Part shown: positions 1-6,601 of the stretch, one piece after another
Layout of the letters: each line of letters starts with the position of its first letter
How positions within the stretch are numbered: the first letter of the stretch is position 1
Source: UBA2266 sp964406945
GTDB taxonomy: Bacteria; Planctomycetota; Phycisphaerae; Sedimentisphaerales; Anaerobacaceae
Reading direction: 5' to 3'
Length of the DNA stretch: 17,430 nt
NCBI GenBank assembly: GCA_964406945.1
Contig: CAYOTO010000060.1
Coordinates: 1-17,430 of the forward strand
Notes under the pieces: generated by a model
Database searches by the model: none
Told to the model about the DNA's origin: nothing
What the model saw: the letters and a program-made list of their open reading frames with translations, nothing else
Made by a program: the position numbers and the translations under genes

Positions 1-2301
1 TTTGGTTTTACGTACTGAGACGCAGCAATGGTCGGCGAGTTTTTTGATTTCCAGGACTTCCTGGCCCTGGTCGGCAAAACTGGCCGGTACGTTTGTGACC
101 GGTTCGCCGTCGTCTAAAAGTATCTGCAGCACCGCGCCTGTGTCAAGTTTTTCGAGTTCCAGTTTGGCTTTTACGAAATTCAAGGGGCAGGCCACGCCGC
201 GGAGGTCTATGGTTTGATCCCGCTGTTCGGGTTCTTCGGTTGCGGGCTGCTCGGCCGGTTGGGCGCGGAATTTCAGATTGGCGTCGAGCGAGGCGAAGAG
301 TTCGCGGATGCGGTCGGCAAGAGCCTGAACCTGCGGCTCACGGTCGACCAGCGAATCGGTGTCTCCGAGTCGATAGTCTATGGCCGCGTCGAGCAGTTCG
401 GCCGTATCGCTCCGCACCCAGCCGGATTCGATCAGGTGTTTTGTAAAGCCTGCGATGGTTTGGCGGTCGGTCCCGGGTTCGAGTCCGAAGATAACCAGAA
501 GCGCTCTGGCGGAGGCCAGGGAGGCTTCATAGAGCAGATCGCTCTTTTGGGCCGCAGACGATGTTTGGGCGGCTTCGGCAATTGCGCGACAGGCCTGGTC
601 TATGTCGACGCGGACAATGTCCATTACGCCGGCGCCGCATTCGCCGGGTCCGCGGCCGGCCAGCGAAAACGGCTGGTCCGAACCGAAATCATAGTAGTAA
701 TCGTCGTCGAACCGGCGAGTTGAACAGTCCTCCTGCGCGGATACAAGTTGAGTGAGTCTGTCGGTGTCCAGTTTGCCGCCGGTGCAGGCGCGGGCAAGCA
801 GATCGGGGATGTCTTTGGCGGGGACCGAGCCGACCGACTCGGCGAGTCGGGCATTGCCTTCTGAGATTTGTGCGCCCAGGAGCAAATCGTAGAAGGGCAT
901 GAGGCGGCCGTTGATTCGGCGGGCTCTGCCCTGGAGGCCGACGTCGGCGATGTAATGGTGGCCGCAGGAGTTGGGACATCCGCTTATTCTTATAGTCGGA
1001 GCGGATTGGCAGTCGGTTGTCTCGGCAAGGCGGGTCGATATTGCGTCTGCAAGGCCGCGGGACAGGCACAGGCCGAGTTTGCAGGTGGCTGCGCCGGTGC
1101 ATGCTACGAGTTCACATGAGGTGTCGTCAACGTCAAAGGATATATCGCGGAGTGCGGCCTTTACCGCTTCGACGTGGTCGGCGGGGACGGAGGTTATCAG
1201 CAGATTCTGGAGCTGCGTCGTACGGACGCGCCCTCGGGAATATTTTTCGGCGATATCGGCGATTGCGCGGAGGTTGTCGGCGGAAATATCGCCCAGTGCG
1301 AGTCGCACCTTAATCGTGTAGTACGTCGCAGATTTTTCGGCAAGCACATTGGGGCCCCGCGGCGGCGGGCTTTCGGCATTATCATCGGGGGCATCCGGCG
1401 CTCTGGAGCCCAAGTCACGCAGGGCGGGTATGCGGCCGTGGAGTCCTTCGGCGGCGACCGCGGCTCTTTTTTTCTTGTAGAGCCGGACGAATTCCTCGGG
1501 GCCAAGGCGTTTGAGGACGTAGCGCAGCCGCGCTTTGTGTTTGTTCGATCGGTCGCCGTGTTCGTCGAACAGCAGTTTCACCGCCTGAGCAACTTCGAGC
1601 ACCTGTGATTCGGGTACGAAATCTTCGATCCTGACGGCCACCGAAGGGCTGGGGCCCAACCCCCCCGCCGCGTAGACGGAGAAACCCTTGCGGTTGTCTT
1701 TTACCGTGGCGAAGAATCCCAGATCTGCAACCGATGCAAAGGCACAGTCCCGGGAGCAGCCTGAGAAGACTATTTTGTATTTTCGCGGCAGATTAAAAGA
1801 GCTTGGTTCCTGCAGGAGGTATTCGGCCGTTGCGACTGCATGCGGGGCGACGTCGAAACGTTCGGCCTGGCAGAGGCCGGAGCGGGGGCAGGCGGTCACG
1901 TTTCGGACGGTGTTTCCGCCGCCTCCCCTTGGCGAGAGGCCCGCTTCCAACAGGCTTTCGAGGACGTCGGGCGTATCCTCTATTCTTACCTCGTGTATCT
2001 GGATATCCTGGCGGGTGGTGACGTGAACAATCGAGTTGCCGTATCGGGCGCTGAGTTCAGCAATTTTTCGGAGTTGGTGCGGTGAGGCAAGACCTGCACC
2101 GATGCGTATCCGCACCATGTACATGCCGGATCGGCGCTGTTCGTATATTCCCATCGGCACCCGGTAGGCCCGGAAGGCGACGGGAGAGGTTTCGCCGTTG
2201 AGAAAAGCTTTTACGCGGTCCCGGTAAGCAGCGGTGTCTTCGCGTATGCTGTCGGGCACCTGCAATATTGGTTCTGTTGTGTGGCTCATAGTCTTATTCA
2301 T
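1..2301 (-). CDS. sir: Sulfite reductase (siroheme/4Fe-4S) fused to a TusA sulfur-carrier domain, 3' end missing
   Basis: Open with no stop for 767 codons to the left edge, so only the last few residues should be missing. By family it reduces sulfite to sulfide with electrons from ferredoxin or a similar donor; no flavoprotein partner is in the window. Seen: a first ferredoxin-like/siroheme half (about 20-290) with C138-X5-C144 and C182-X3-C186 after an NLPRKYK segment; a second half with C401-X5-C407, C412 and C442-X3-C446 (ISGCPNSCGHH), the canonical siroheme-4Fe-4S ligands; then a helical stretch (about 587-677) that resembles HEPN-type four-helix domains; then a TusA domain (about 695-767) with the Cys-Pro motif GVACPLN, C705. 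Start ATG at 2301 lies 3 bases after the hcyD stop; a second ATG at 2289 is possible. Last gene visible in the operon. It supplies the sulfide for HcyS loading. Reductase and TusA identity are strong; the helical domain name is tentative. Confidence 0.93.
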   Translation of the reverse strand, partial: MNKTMSHTTEPILQVPDSIREDTAAYRDRVKAFLNGETSPVAFRAYRVPMGIYEQRRSGMYMVRIRIGAGLASPHQLRKIAELSARYGNSIVHVTTRQDIQIHEVRIEDTPDVLESLLEAGLSPRGGGGNTVRNVTACPRSGLCQAERFDVAPHAVATAEYLLQEPSSFNLPRKYKIVFSGCSRDCAFASVADLGFFATVKDNRKGFSVYAAGGLGPSPSVAVRIEDFVPESQVLEVAQAVKLLFDEHGDRSNKHKARLRYVLKRLGPEEFVRLYKKKRAAVAAEGLHGRIPALRDLGSRAPDAPDDNAESPPPRGPNVLAEKSATYYTIKVRLALGDISADNLRAIADIAEKYSRGRVRTTQLQNLLITSVPADHVEAVKAALRDISFDVDDTSCELVACTGAATCKLGLCLSRGLADAISTRLAETTDCQSAPTIRISGCPNSCGHHYIADVGLQGRARRINGRLMPFYDLLLGAQISEGNARLAESVGSVPAKDIPDLLARACTGGKLDTDRLTQLVSAQEDCSTRRFDDDYYYDFGSDQPFSLAGRGPGECGAGVMDIVRVDIDQACRAIAEAAQTSSAAQKSDLLYEASLASARALLVIFGLEPGTDRQTIAGFTKHLIESGWVRSDTAELLDAAIDYRLGDTDSLVDREPQVQALADRIRELFASLDANLKFRAQPAEQPATEEPEQRDQTIDLRGVACPLNFVKAKLELEKLDTGAVLQILLDDGEPVTNVPASFADQGQEVLEIKKLADHCCVSVRKTK

Positions 2302-2304
2302 GTT

Positions 2305-2757
2305 TTAGCTCTGAGTCTGGTCGGTTTGGATTGCGTCGGAATCGCAGCGACGGGCGTCGATCTCGAGCGGAATCTGCCGCGGGCAGCCTTCTGCGATTAG
2401 GAAACCCTTTACGACCGGATTGTCCGGGTCCTGCAACGAGACAATGACATGGGTAACGCCGGGGGTTAGGGCCAGGCGGATGTCCTCCCGCGAGGGTCTG
2501 GCGGGGGTCTCGGGGTGGCTGTGGTATACGGCGAGCATTTCGGCGCCTCGGGCCCGCATGTCCTTGATGGCGGCGAACTGCTCGGCCGGATCCATGAGGA
2601 AATGTTCGTTGCTCTTGTCGGTGTTCGTCATTTCGTAGAGCCTGCTTACGGCCCCGTTGCTTCCGGCGAGTATGCCGCATGCTTCGATGGGCGCATCGGC
2701 CCGGGCCCGGGCGATCATTCGGTCCAGAATGTCTTTTGGTATCGTAAGGTTCAGCAT
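2305..2757 (-). CDS. hcyD: JAMM/MPN+ metalloprotease that processes the sulfur carrier (HcyD/Mec+ family)
   Basis: A 150-residue zinc-dependent isopeptidase-like protein with the complete JAMM signature: E25 and H79-S-H81-P followed by S89-x-x-D92. Relatives cleave after the C-terminal Gly-Gly of ThiS-like carriers: QbsD trims QbsE, Mec+ releases cysteine from CysO, and HcyD both trims HcyS and releases homocysteine from it. The same two jobs are inferred here because hcyS lies two genes upstream and carries a tail after its glycines. The ATG at 2757 overlaps the end of hcyF by 7 bases (AAATGCTGA), which implies translational coupling. Sir begins 3 bases after its stop. The C terminus (RRCDSDAIQTDQTQS) looks disordered. 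The MetY-type partner, rather than CysM, favours the homocysteine role over a cysteine role. Confidence 0.9.
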   Translation of the reverse strand: MLNLTIPKDILDRMIARARADAPIEACGILAGSNGAVSRLYEMTNTDKSNEHFLMDPAEQFAAIKDMRARGAEMLAVYHSHPETPARPSREDIRLALTPGVTHVIVSLQDPDNPVVKGFLIAEGCPRQIPLEIDARRCDSDAIQTDQTQS

Positions 2758-3566
2758 TTGCAGTTCTTTATATCACAGACGGGCTGCTGCTCGTCTTTCA
2801 ACTCGGTTATGGTCGGGTTTTCGCCGCAGATCGGGCAGTCCGGATTGCGGCGCATTTGCACTTTGCGGAATTCCATCTTCAGCGCGTTGTAGGTCAGAAG
2901 CGTGTCGGTCAGTAAATCCCCCAGGCCGAGCAGGTATTTCACGGCTTCGGTGGCCTGGAGCGAGCCGATTACGCCCGGCAGGACTCCGAGGACTCCGGCC
3001 TGCGAACACGATGGAACGGCGTTTGCCGGCGGGGGCGAATCGAAGATGCAGCGGTAACAGGTGGTCTTGCCGGGCAGAACCGTCAGCAACTGGCCGTCGA
3101 AACGGAGTATGCCGCCGTGAGAGAAGGGTTTGCCTTCCAAAATGCAGGCATCGTTGATGAGAAACTTGGCCGCGAAATTGTCCGTGCCGTCTATCACGAA
3201 GTCATATTCCCGCACGATCGGGCGCAAATTCGCGGCTTTTGCCCAGACGGGATGGGTTCGGACGTTTACGTCCGGGTTAATCACCTCTAATTTGGCTTTG
3301 GCGGAATCGACCTTCGGGGTTCCTACATCGGGTGTGTGGTGGATTATCTGTCTCTGGAGATTGGTCAAATCCACGTCGTCGGCATCTACGAGACCGAGGG
3401 TTCCGACGCCCGCGGCGGCCAGATACATGGCCGCGGGAGAACCGAGTCCGCCGGCGCCTATTATGAGCACCTTCGAACCGAGCAGTTTCTCCTGACCGGC
3501 TCCGCCCATCTGTTCGAGTATAATGTGGCGGCTGTACCGCAGCATTTGTTGATCATTCAAGGCCAC
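2751..3566 (-). CDS. hcyF: ThiF/MoeB/HesA-family E1-like adenylyltransferase for the sulfur carrier
   Basis: 271 residues with a Rossmann nucleotide-binding loop GAGGLGSP (37-44), the D-x-D-x-V-D-x-T-N-L-Q-R-Q segment (61-73), DGTDN (126-130), and two CX2C zinc pairs, C170/C173 and C244/C247; C187 lies in the loop where ThiF/MoeB relatives keep a reactive cysteine. It should use ATP to adenylate the C-terminal glycine of HcyS so that sulfide can displace AMP and form the thiocarboxylate. The start is GTG at 3566, with GGAGG five bases upstream; family members begin close to the visible LNDQQMLRYSRHI segment, so a later ATG (codon 8) would be too short. The first 14 bases overlap hcyS. The protein ends in a cysteine-rich tail (CDIKNCKC) of unknown meaning. 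It could equally serve ThiS, since the neighbouring thi operon has no thiF. A MoeB role cannot be excluded by sequence alone. Confidence 0.92.
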   Translation of the reverse strand: MALNDQQMLRYSRHIILEQMGGAGQEKLLGSKVLIIGAGGLGSPAAMYLAAAGVGTLGLVDADDVDLTNLQRQIIHHTPDVGTPKVDSAKAKLEVINPDVNVRTHPVWAKAANLRPIVREYDFVIDGTDNFAAKFLINDACILEGKPFSHGGILRFDGQLLTVLPGKTTCYRCIFDSPPPANAVPSCSQAGVLGVLPGVIGSLQATEAVKYLLGLGDLLTDTLLTYNALKMEFRKVQMRRNPDCPICGENPTITELKDEQQPVCDIKNCKC

Positions 3567-3768
3567 TTCCGCCTCCCATGAAGTACAGGAATTCCACGCG
3601 GTCGTTCTCGTTGAGACCGGTGAATTCGAATTCGCTTCGTTTGAGAATGTTTCCGTTGACCTCGACCGAAACCATCTCCGGCATTGTCACATCCTCCTGA
3701 GCCAGCAGCTTGCCGACCGTCAGGTGCTCGCCGTAGCTCTGTTCTTTTCCGTTTACTATAAGTTTCAT
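3553..3768 (-). CDS. hcyS: ThiS-like sulfur-carrier protein with a C-terminal extension after GGG
   Basis: A 71-residue ubiquitin-fold carrier. The N terminus MKLIVNGKEQ and the F-x-G-L-N-E-N-D-R-V-E-F stretch are typical of ThiS/MoaD proteins. The chain ends FMGGG-SGLE: three glycines (65-67) followed by four extra residues (68-71), instead of stopping at the glycines. A free terminal glycine is required for adenylation, so removal of SGLE is expected, presumably by HcyD. In the Wolinella pathway the equivalent carrier has one extra alanine, and in quinolobactin synthesis QbsE has a two-residue tail. The ATG at 3768 has GAGGAG upstream, which also contains the metY stop; the intergenic gap is 2 bases. 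The last four codons and the stop are the stretch that overlaps hcyF. Assignment as the homocysteine carrier rests on the MetY/JAMM/E1 neighbours. Confidence 0.9.
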   Translation of the reverse strand: MKLIVNGKEQSYGEHLTVGKLLAQEDVTMPEMVSVEVNGNILKRSEFEFTGLNENDRVEFLYFMGGGSGLE

Positions 3769-3770
3769 TT

Positions 3771-5015
3771 CTACTCCTCGAAAGCTTTTTCCATCGCCTG
3801 TTCGAAGTCGTTTCTAATGTCCTGAAAATCCTCGATGCCCACCGACACCCGGATCAAATCGTCGGGTACGCCCATTTTCCGGCGCTGCTCCGGGCCAAAT
3901 TCATGGAAGATCGTCGAAGCCGGATGAATGACGAGCGTTTTTGCATCGCCGAGGTTCGCCACGTTTTTCGCCAGTCTGAGAGCATCTATGAATCTGAAGG
4001 CCCGTCGGCGGCTTGCCAGCGAGAAGGTCAGTATCGCGCCGCCCCGGCCCAAAAAGAGTTCGTTTACACGGTCAAAATACGGACTGGACTCCAGACCCGG
4101 GTAATTGATCCATGCCACCTTATCGTGTTCGTGTAGAAAACCGGCGAGTTTCAAGGCGTTTTCGCAGTGCAGGGCCATTCGCGCGGGCAGAGTTTCTATT
4201 CCCTGGAGCATCAGGAATGAGTTCATCGGGGCCGGGCAGCCTCCCAGGTCCCTGTAGACGACGTTTCGCAGATAGGCCGGGAACGCCATTGTGCCTGCTC
4301 GTTCGGCGACTTCGCGAATGTGTTCGAAAGAGCCGGCGGCGAAATCGTAATTGCCGGTGTCGATGACCGCCCCGCCGATAGCGGTGCCGTGGCCGTTTAT
4401 GAATTTCGACGTGGAATGAACGACGATGTCGGCTCCGAACCGGCCCGGCTTGATCAGGTGCGGGGTGGTTACCGTGCTGTCCACGACCAGCGGAATGCCC
4501 CGGCTGTGAGCTAGTTCGGCCAGAGCAGGTATATCGGGCACATCCATTGCCGGGTTGGCGATTGTTTCGGCGAATATCAGCTTTGTTCTGCTGGTGACTG
4601 CCTGGGAGAATGATTCGACATCGTTTGAGGCGGGAACATTTGTTCGCACACCGAACCGACTCAACGTGTTTTGAAAGAGCGATATTGTGCCGCCGAATAT
4701 TCCGGGGGCAGCTACAACTTCGTCACCTGCCCGCAGAAGGGCCATCGCGACCGCCGAGATTGCCGCCATGCCGCTGGAGGTGGCGATACAGCCTATGCCC
4801 TGCTCCATTTCGGCCAGCCTTGCCTCGAGAGCGAACGTGGTCGGATTGGCGATACGCGTGTATACGTATCCGGGCATTCTGGACTGAAAGACCGCAGCCA
4901 GAGACTCGGCGCTTGCGTGCGCATATGAGACCGTTTGGTAGACGGGCACGGCCGTGGCGCCTGTTCTCGGCTCGCCTGCGAAACCGGCATGTATGGCAGT
5001 GGTTGAGTCTTTCAT
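3771..5015 (-). CDS. metY: O-acetylhomoserine sulfhydrylase-type PLP enzyme (MetY)
   Basis: 414 residues of the Cys/Met-metabolism PLP family (fold type I). Visible: N-terminal TTAIHAG with YTRIANPTTFALE (52-64), SSGMAAISA (80-88), ETIANPAMDVPDI with N154, D179 in VVDSTVTTP, and the PLP lysine K204 in HSTSKFINGHG. The length and the H-G-T-A-I-G-G region fit MetY (O-acetylhomoserine sulfhydrylase) better than the shorter MetB/MetC enzymes. It should form homocysteine from O-acetylhomoserine; with HcyS, HcyF and HcyD immediately downstream the sulfur donor is inferred to be HcyS thiocarboxylate rather than free sulfide. It starts 40 bases after cysH and ends 2 bases before hcyS. No strong Shine-Dalgarno sequence is seen. 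A direct free-sulfide reaction cannot be ruled out from sequence. Confidence 0.92.
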   Translation of the reverse strand: MKDSTTAIHAGFAGEPRTGATAVPVYQTVSYAHASAESLAAVFQSRMPGYVYTRIANPTTFALEARLAEMEQGIGCIATSSGMAAISAVAMALLRAGDEVVAAPGIFGGTISLFQNTLSRFGVRTNVPASNDVESFSQAVTSRTKLIFAETIANPAMDVPDIPALAELAHSRGIPLVVDSTVTTPHLIKPGRFGADIVVHSTSKFINGHGTAIGGAVIDTGNYDFAAGSFEHIREVAERAGTMAFPAYLRNVVYRDLGGCPAPMNSFLMLQGIETLPARMALHCENALKLAGFLHEHDKVAWINYPGLESSPYFDRVNELFLGRGGAILTFSLASRRRAFRFIDALRLAKNVANLGDAKTLVIHPASTIFHEFGPEQRRKMGVPDDLIRVSVGIEDFQDIRNDFEQAMEKAFEE

Positions 5016-5055
5016 GTCATTCGGTCAATTGGCCCGTGCTTCTGTGGGCCCGGGT

Positions 5056-5769
5056 CTATATCTGGTAATCGAGCAGTGGTTTGGTATGGATTCCGCACTC
5101 GCCGCCGCACTTACTTGTTCCAATCCACCGGCCGGCGCGTTCGTCTGCGCCCTGGGCTATTTTCGTGCACGGGCCGCATCCGAGGGACCGGTATCCCTGC
5201 TTGTAGAGGGGATTGACGGGTACCTGATGCAGGGCCAGGTACTGCCAGATTTCCCGCTCATACCATATTAGAATTGGGTTGAGTTTGACGAGGCCCTTGT
5301 CGAGTTCCTCGACTTCCTTGAATTCGGTTCGGGTTCGGCCTTCGGTGCATCGCAGGCCGGTTACCCAGCAGGCCACGTTCATTTCTTTGACCGCCTGTCT
5401 GGTCGGCTCGACTTTAAGCAGTTCGCAGCATCGGTCGGGGTCGCTCTTATGGAGGCCTTCGGGAATCTCAACGTCATTGCTGAATACCCGCAATTCGGGG
5501 TAGCGGGCGACTTCCTCGGCCATGAACTTCTTGGTTTGGGGCGGTTTGAATCTGGTGGTGACTATGAAGCCGCGGATGTGCGGACTGACCCGTTTGGCCA
5601 GATGCCACACGACGCTGGAATCCTTACCCAGGCTGTTCGCGACTACGAGTCTTTCTCCGAACTCCTTGTAGGCCTGGTCGATCAGTGCCAGTGAGCGGTC
5701 GACCTTCTGCTTGAAATTCAAGCCTTCCACCAGTTCAGTTACGTTGTCGACAACTTCTTCAGTCAGCAT
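5056..5769 (-). CDS. cysH: Adenylyl-sulfate/PAPS reductase with 4Fe-4S cysteines (CysH)
   Basis: 237 residues of the PAPS-reductase/ATP-pyrophosphatase fold. The phosphate-binding SLGKDSSV (46-53) is followed by C114-C115 and C198-G-P-C201, the four cysteines that bind a 4Fe-4S cluster in APS-type reductases, and by the C-terminal catalytic ECGIH motif (C225). The enzyme reduces activated sulfate to sulfite with thioredoxin, feeding Sir at the end of the same operon. The cluster cysteines point to APS as the main substrate, but some clustered enzymes also accept PAPS. The ATG at 5769 is preceded by AAGGAG about ten bases upstream, and the gene begins 37 bases after the DUF2061 stop. The sulfate adenylyltransferase needed to make APS is not in this window. 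Confidence 0.93.
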   Translation of the reverse strand: MLTEEVVDNVTELVEGLNFKQKVDRSLALIDQAYKEFGERLVVANSLGKDSSVVWHLAKRVSPHIRGFIVTTRFKPPQTKKFMAEEVARYPELRVFSNDVEIPEGLHKSDPDRCCELLKVEPTRQAVKEMNVACWVTGLRCTEGRTRTEFKEVEELDKGLVKLNPILIWYEREIWQYLALHQVPVNPLYKQGYRSLGCGPCTKIAQGADERAGRWIGTSKCGGECGIHTKPLLDYQI

Positions 5770-5806
5770 TTGGTCGTATCTCCTTCATTTTGGGTTGGTA
5801 ATCGTG

Positions 5807-6043
5807 TTAAATCTGGTACTCGGGCGGCTTGAGTTTGCCGAAGTTCAGTCTGTTCCAGAAACGCTCGTGAACGTAAAAGGCTCCGAGCTTAACCAGGGTA
5901 TCCGCGATGCCTATGCCTGCGGCGCGGCTTATGTCGCCAAGGAGTACCCATGCGACCGTGAATGTGACGATTGTGCCACCTGTCCTCCAGGTTACGGCCT
6001 TTGCGATACTCCTTGCGTGCGATTCCATAAGCCTATCTTTCAC
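5807..6043 (-). CDS. Small DUF2061 membrane protein
   Basis: 78 residues, or 73 if the ATG at 6028 is used. It has the DUF2061 pattern: R-S-I-A-K-A-V-T-W-R near the start, a first hydrophobic helix (about 22-37, GTIVTFTVAWVLLGD), a second helix (about 40-57), then YVHERFWNRLNFG. Family members are small inner-membrane proteins of unknown function that are frequently found with sulfate-assimilation genes, and that is the only functional hint here. The upstream GTG (6043) has TAGGA five bases away, while the ATG at 6028 has a poorer site; the GTG overlaps a possible operator dyad (6042-6063), so the start is uncertain. It lies between the rrf2-type regulator and cysH in the same direction. The function is not known. 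Confidence 0.82.
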   Translation of the reverse strand: MKDRLMESHARSIAKAVTWRTGGTIVTFTVAWVLLGDISRAAGIGIADTLVKLGAFYVHERFWNRLNFGKLKPPEYQI

Positions 6044-6063
6044 TAAATTCCTACAGGTTTAGT
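6042..6063 (-). promoter_or_regulatory. Possible second Rrf2-type operator upstream of the DUF2061 gene
   Basis: On the minus strand this is ACTAAA, ten bases, then TTTAGT: perfect 6-base arms, 22 bases in all. It resembles the stronger 25-base dyad in front of the regulator (arms ACTATACCAA/TTGATATAGT): both begin ACTA-x-A-CC and both end at a TAGTGAA context overlapping a GTG. No clear promoter was seen with it. It may be a weaker or degenerate operator, or chance in AT-rich sequence. Confidence 0.35.
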
Positions 6064-6092
6064 TGGATTTCATTCTAAAAAAAACCAGGTAT

Positions 6093-6542
6093 TCAAATTG
6101 AATAATTCGGTACGGCGGCGCGACGGGCGCTCCTCTCCGCCTCAAGCAGGTCCTCGAATGACTTTCGGTTCAAGAGGTCGACCAAAAGCCCGTCGAGTTC
6201 GGACCAGAGTTCTCCGAAGGCATCGTCTCCAAAGGCAGCCACCTTGTCACGGGAGCCGTTGTCGCCGTTGGGTGCGATTGAAATCGCCCCTTCGACCAGT
6301 TCCACCACCTCTGCTACGGAGATGTCTTTGGGCTCCCTTGCCAGAATATAGCCGCCTTCGTTGCCGCGACGGGATTCAACCAGTCCACCGTGCCGCAGTT
6401 CGTTGAGTATCACTTCCATGAAGCGTCTGGGAATGGCCTGGGCTTCGGCTATGGCCTGGATCTTCACAGGCTTGTCGCGGTCGCGAGCGGCCAGTTCCAT
6501 CACGGCTCTTAGAGCATATTGGCATTTCTTTGAGAGTCTCAT
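6093..6542 (-). CDS. Rrf2-family transcriptional regulator, without Fe-S cysteines
   Basis: 149 residues from the ATG at 6542. The N terminus MRLSKKCQYALRAVMELA is the classic Rrf2 winged-helix start, followed by the recognition region IPRRFMEVILNELRHGGLVESRRGNEGGYILA. Only one cysteine (C7) is present; the three cysteines that bind the cluster in IscR/NsrR are absent. It therefore resembles CymR-type members, which sense sulfur status through O-acetylserine and CysK in Bacillus; the signal here is unknown. A GTG four codons upstream is a possible start, but it lies inside the operator dyad, so the ATG is preferred. It is the first gene of the sulfur operon and is likely autoregulated. It is inferred to control the operon in response to sulfur or methionine supply. 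Confidence 0.9.
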   Translation of the reverse strand: MRLSKKCQYALRAVMELAARDRDKPVKIQAIAEAQAIPRRFMEVILNELRHGGLVESRRGNEGGYILAREPKDISVAEVVELVEGAISIAPNGDNGSRDKVAAFGDDAFGELWSELDGLLVDLLNRKSFEDLLEAERSARRAAVPNYSI

Positions 6543-6552
6543 ATCAATCTTC

Positions 6553-6577
6553 ACTATATCAATCGACTTGGTATAGT
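6553..6577 (-). promoter_or_regulatory. Operator dyad overlapping the sulfur-operon promoter
   Basis: On the minus strand the arms are ACTATACCAA and TTGATATAGT with a 5-base spacer (9 of 10 positions symmetric, 25 bases total). The size and AT-rich outer ends fit Rrf2-family operators such as the 25-base IscR site. It covers the -10 box and the presumed transcription start, as expected for repression of its own gene. Confidence 0.7.
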
Positions 6578-6601
6578 AACACCCTACCGCTTACGAGTCA
6601 A
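6573..6601 (-). promoter_or_regulatory. Sigma-70-like promoter of the sulfur operon
   Basis: On the minus strand a -35 TTGACT (6596-6601), exactly 17 bases, then a -10 TACTAT (6573-6578). The five-of-six -35 and ideal spacing make it a good candidate. It is the only convincing promoter found upstream of the regulator, and its -10 overlaps the operator dyad. Confidence 0.72.

Noticed and set aside
214..723. 169-residue plus-strand frame at the left end
   Set aside because: It lies antisense to the sulfite reductase-TusA gene, whose cysteine motifs and TusA domain are clear.
2305..3768. Interpretation as the CysO-CysM-Mec+ cysteine pathway
   Set aside because: The PLP enzyme next to the carrier is of MetY type, not CysM, which favours homocysteine as the product.
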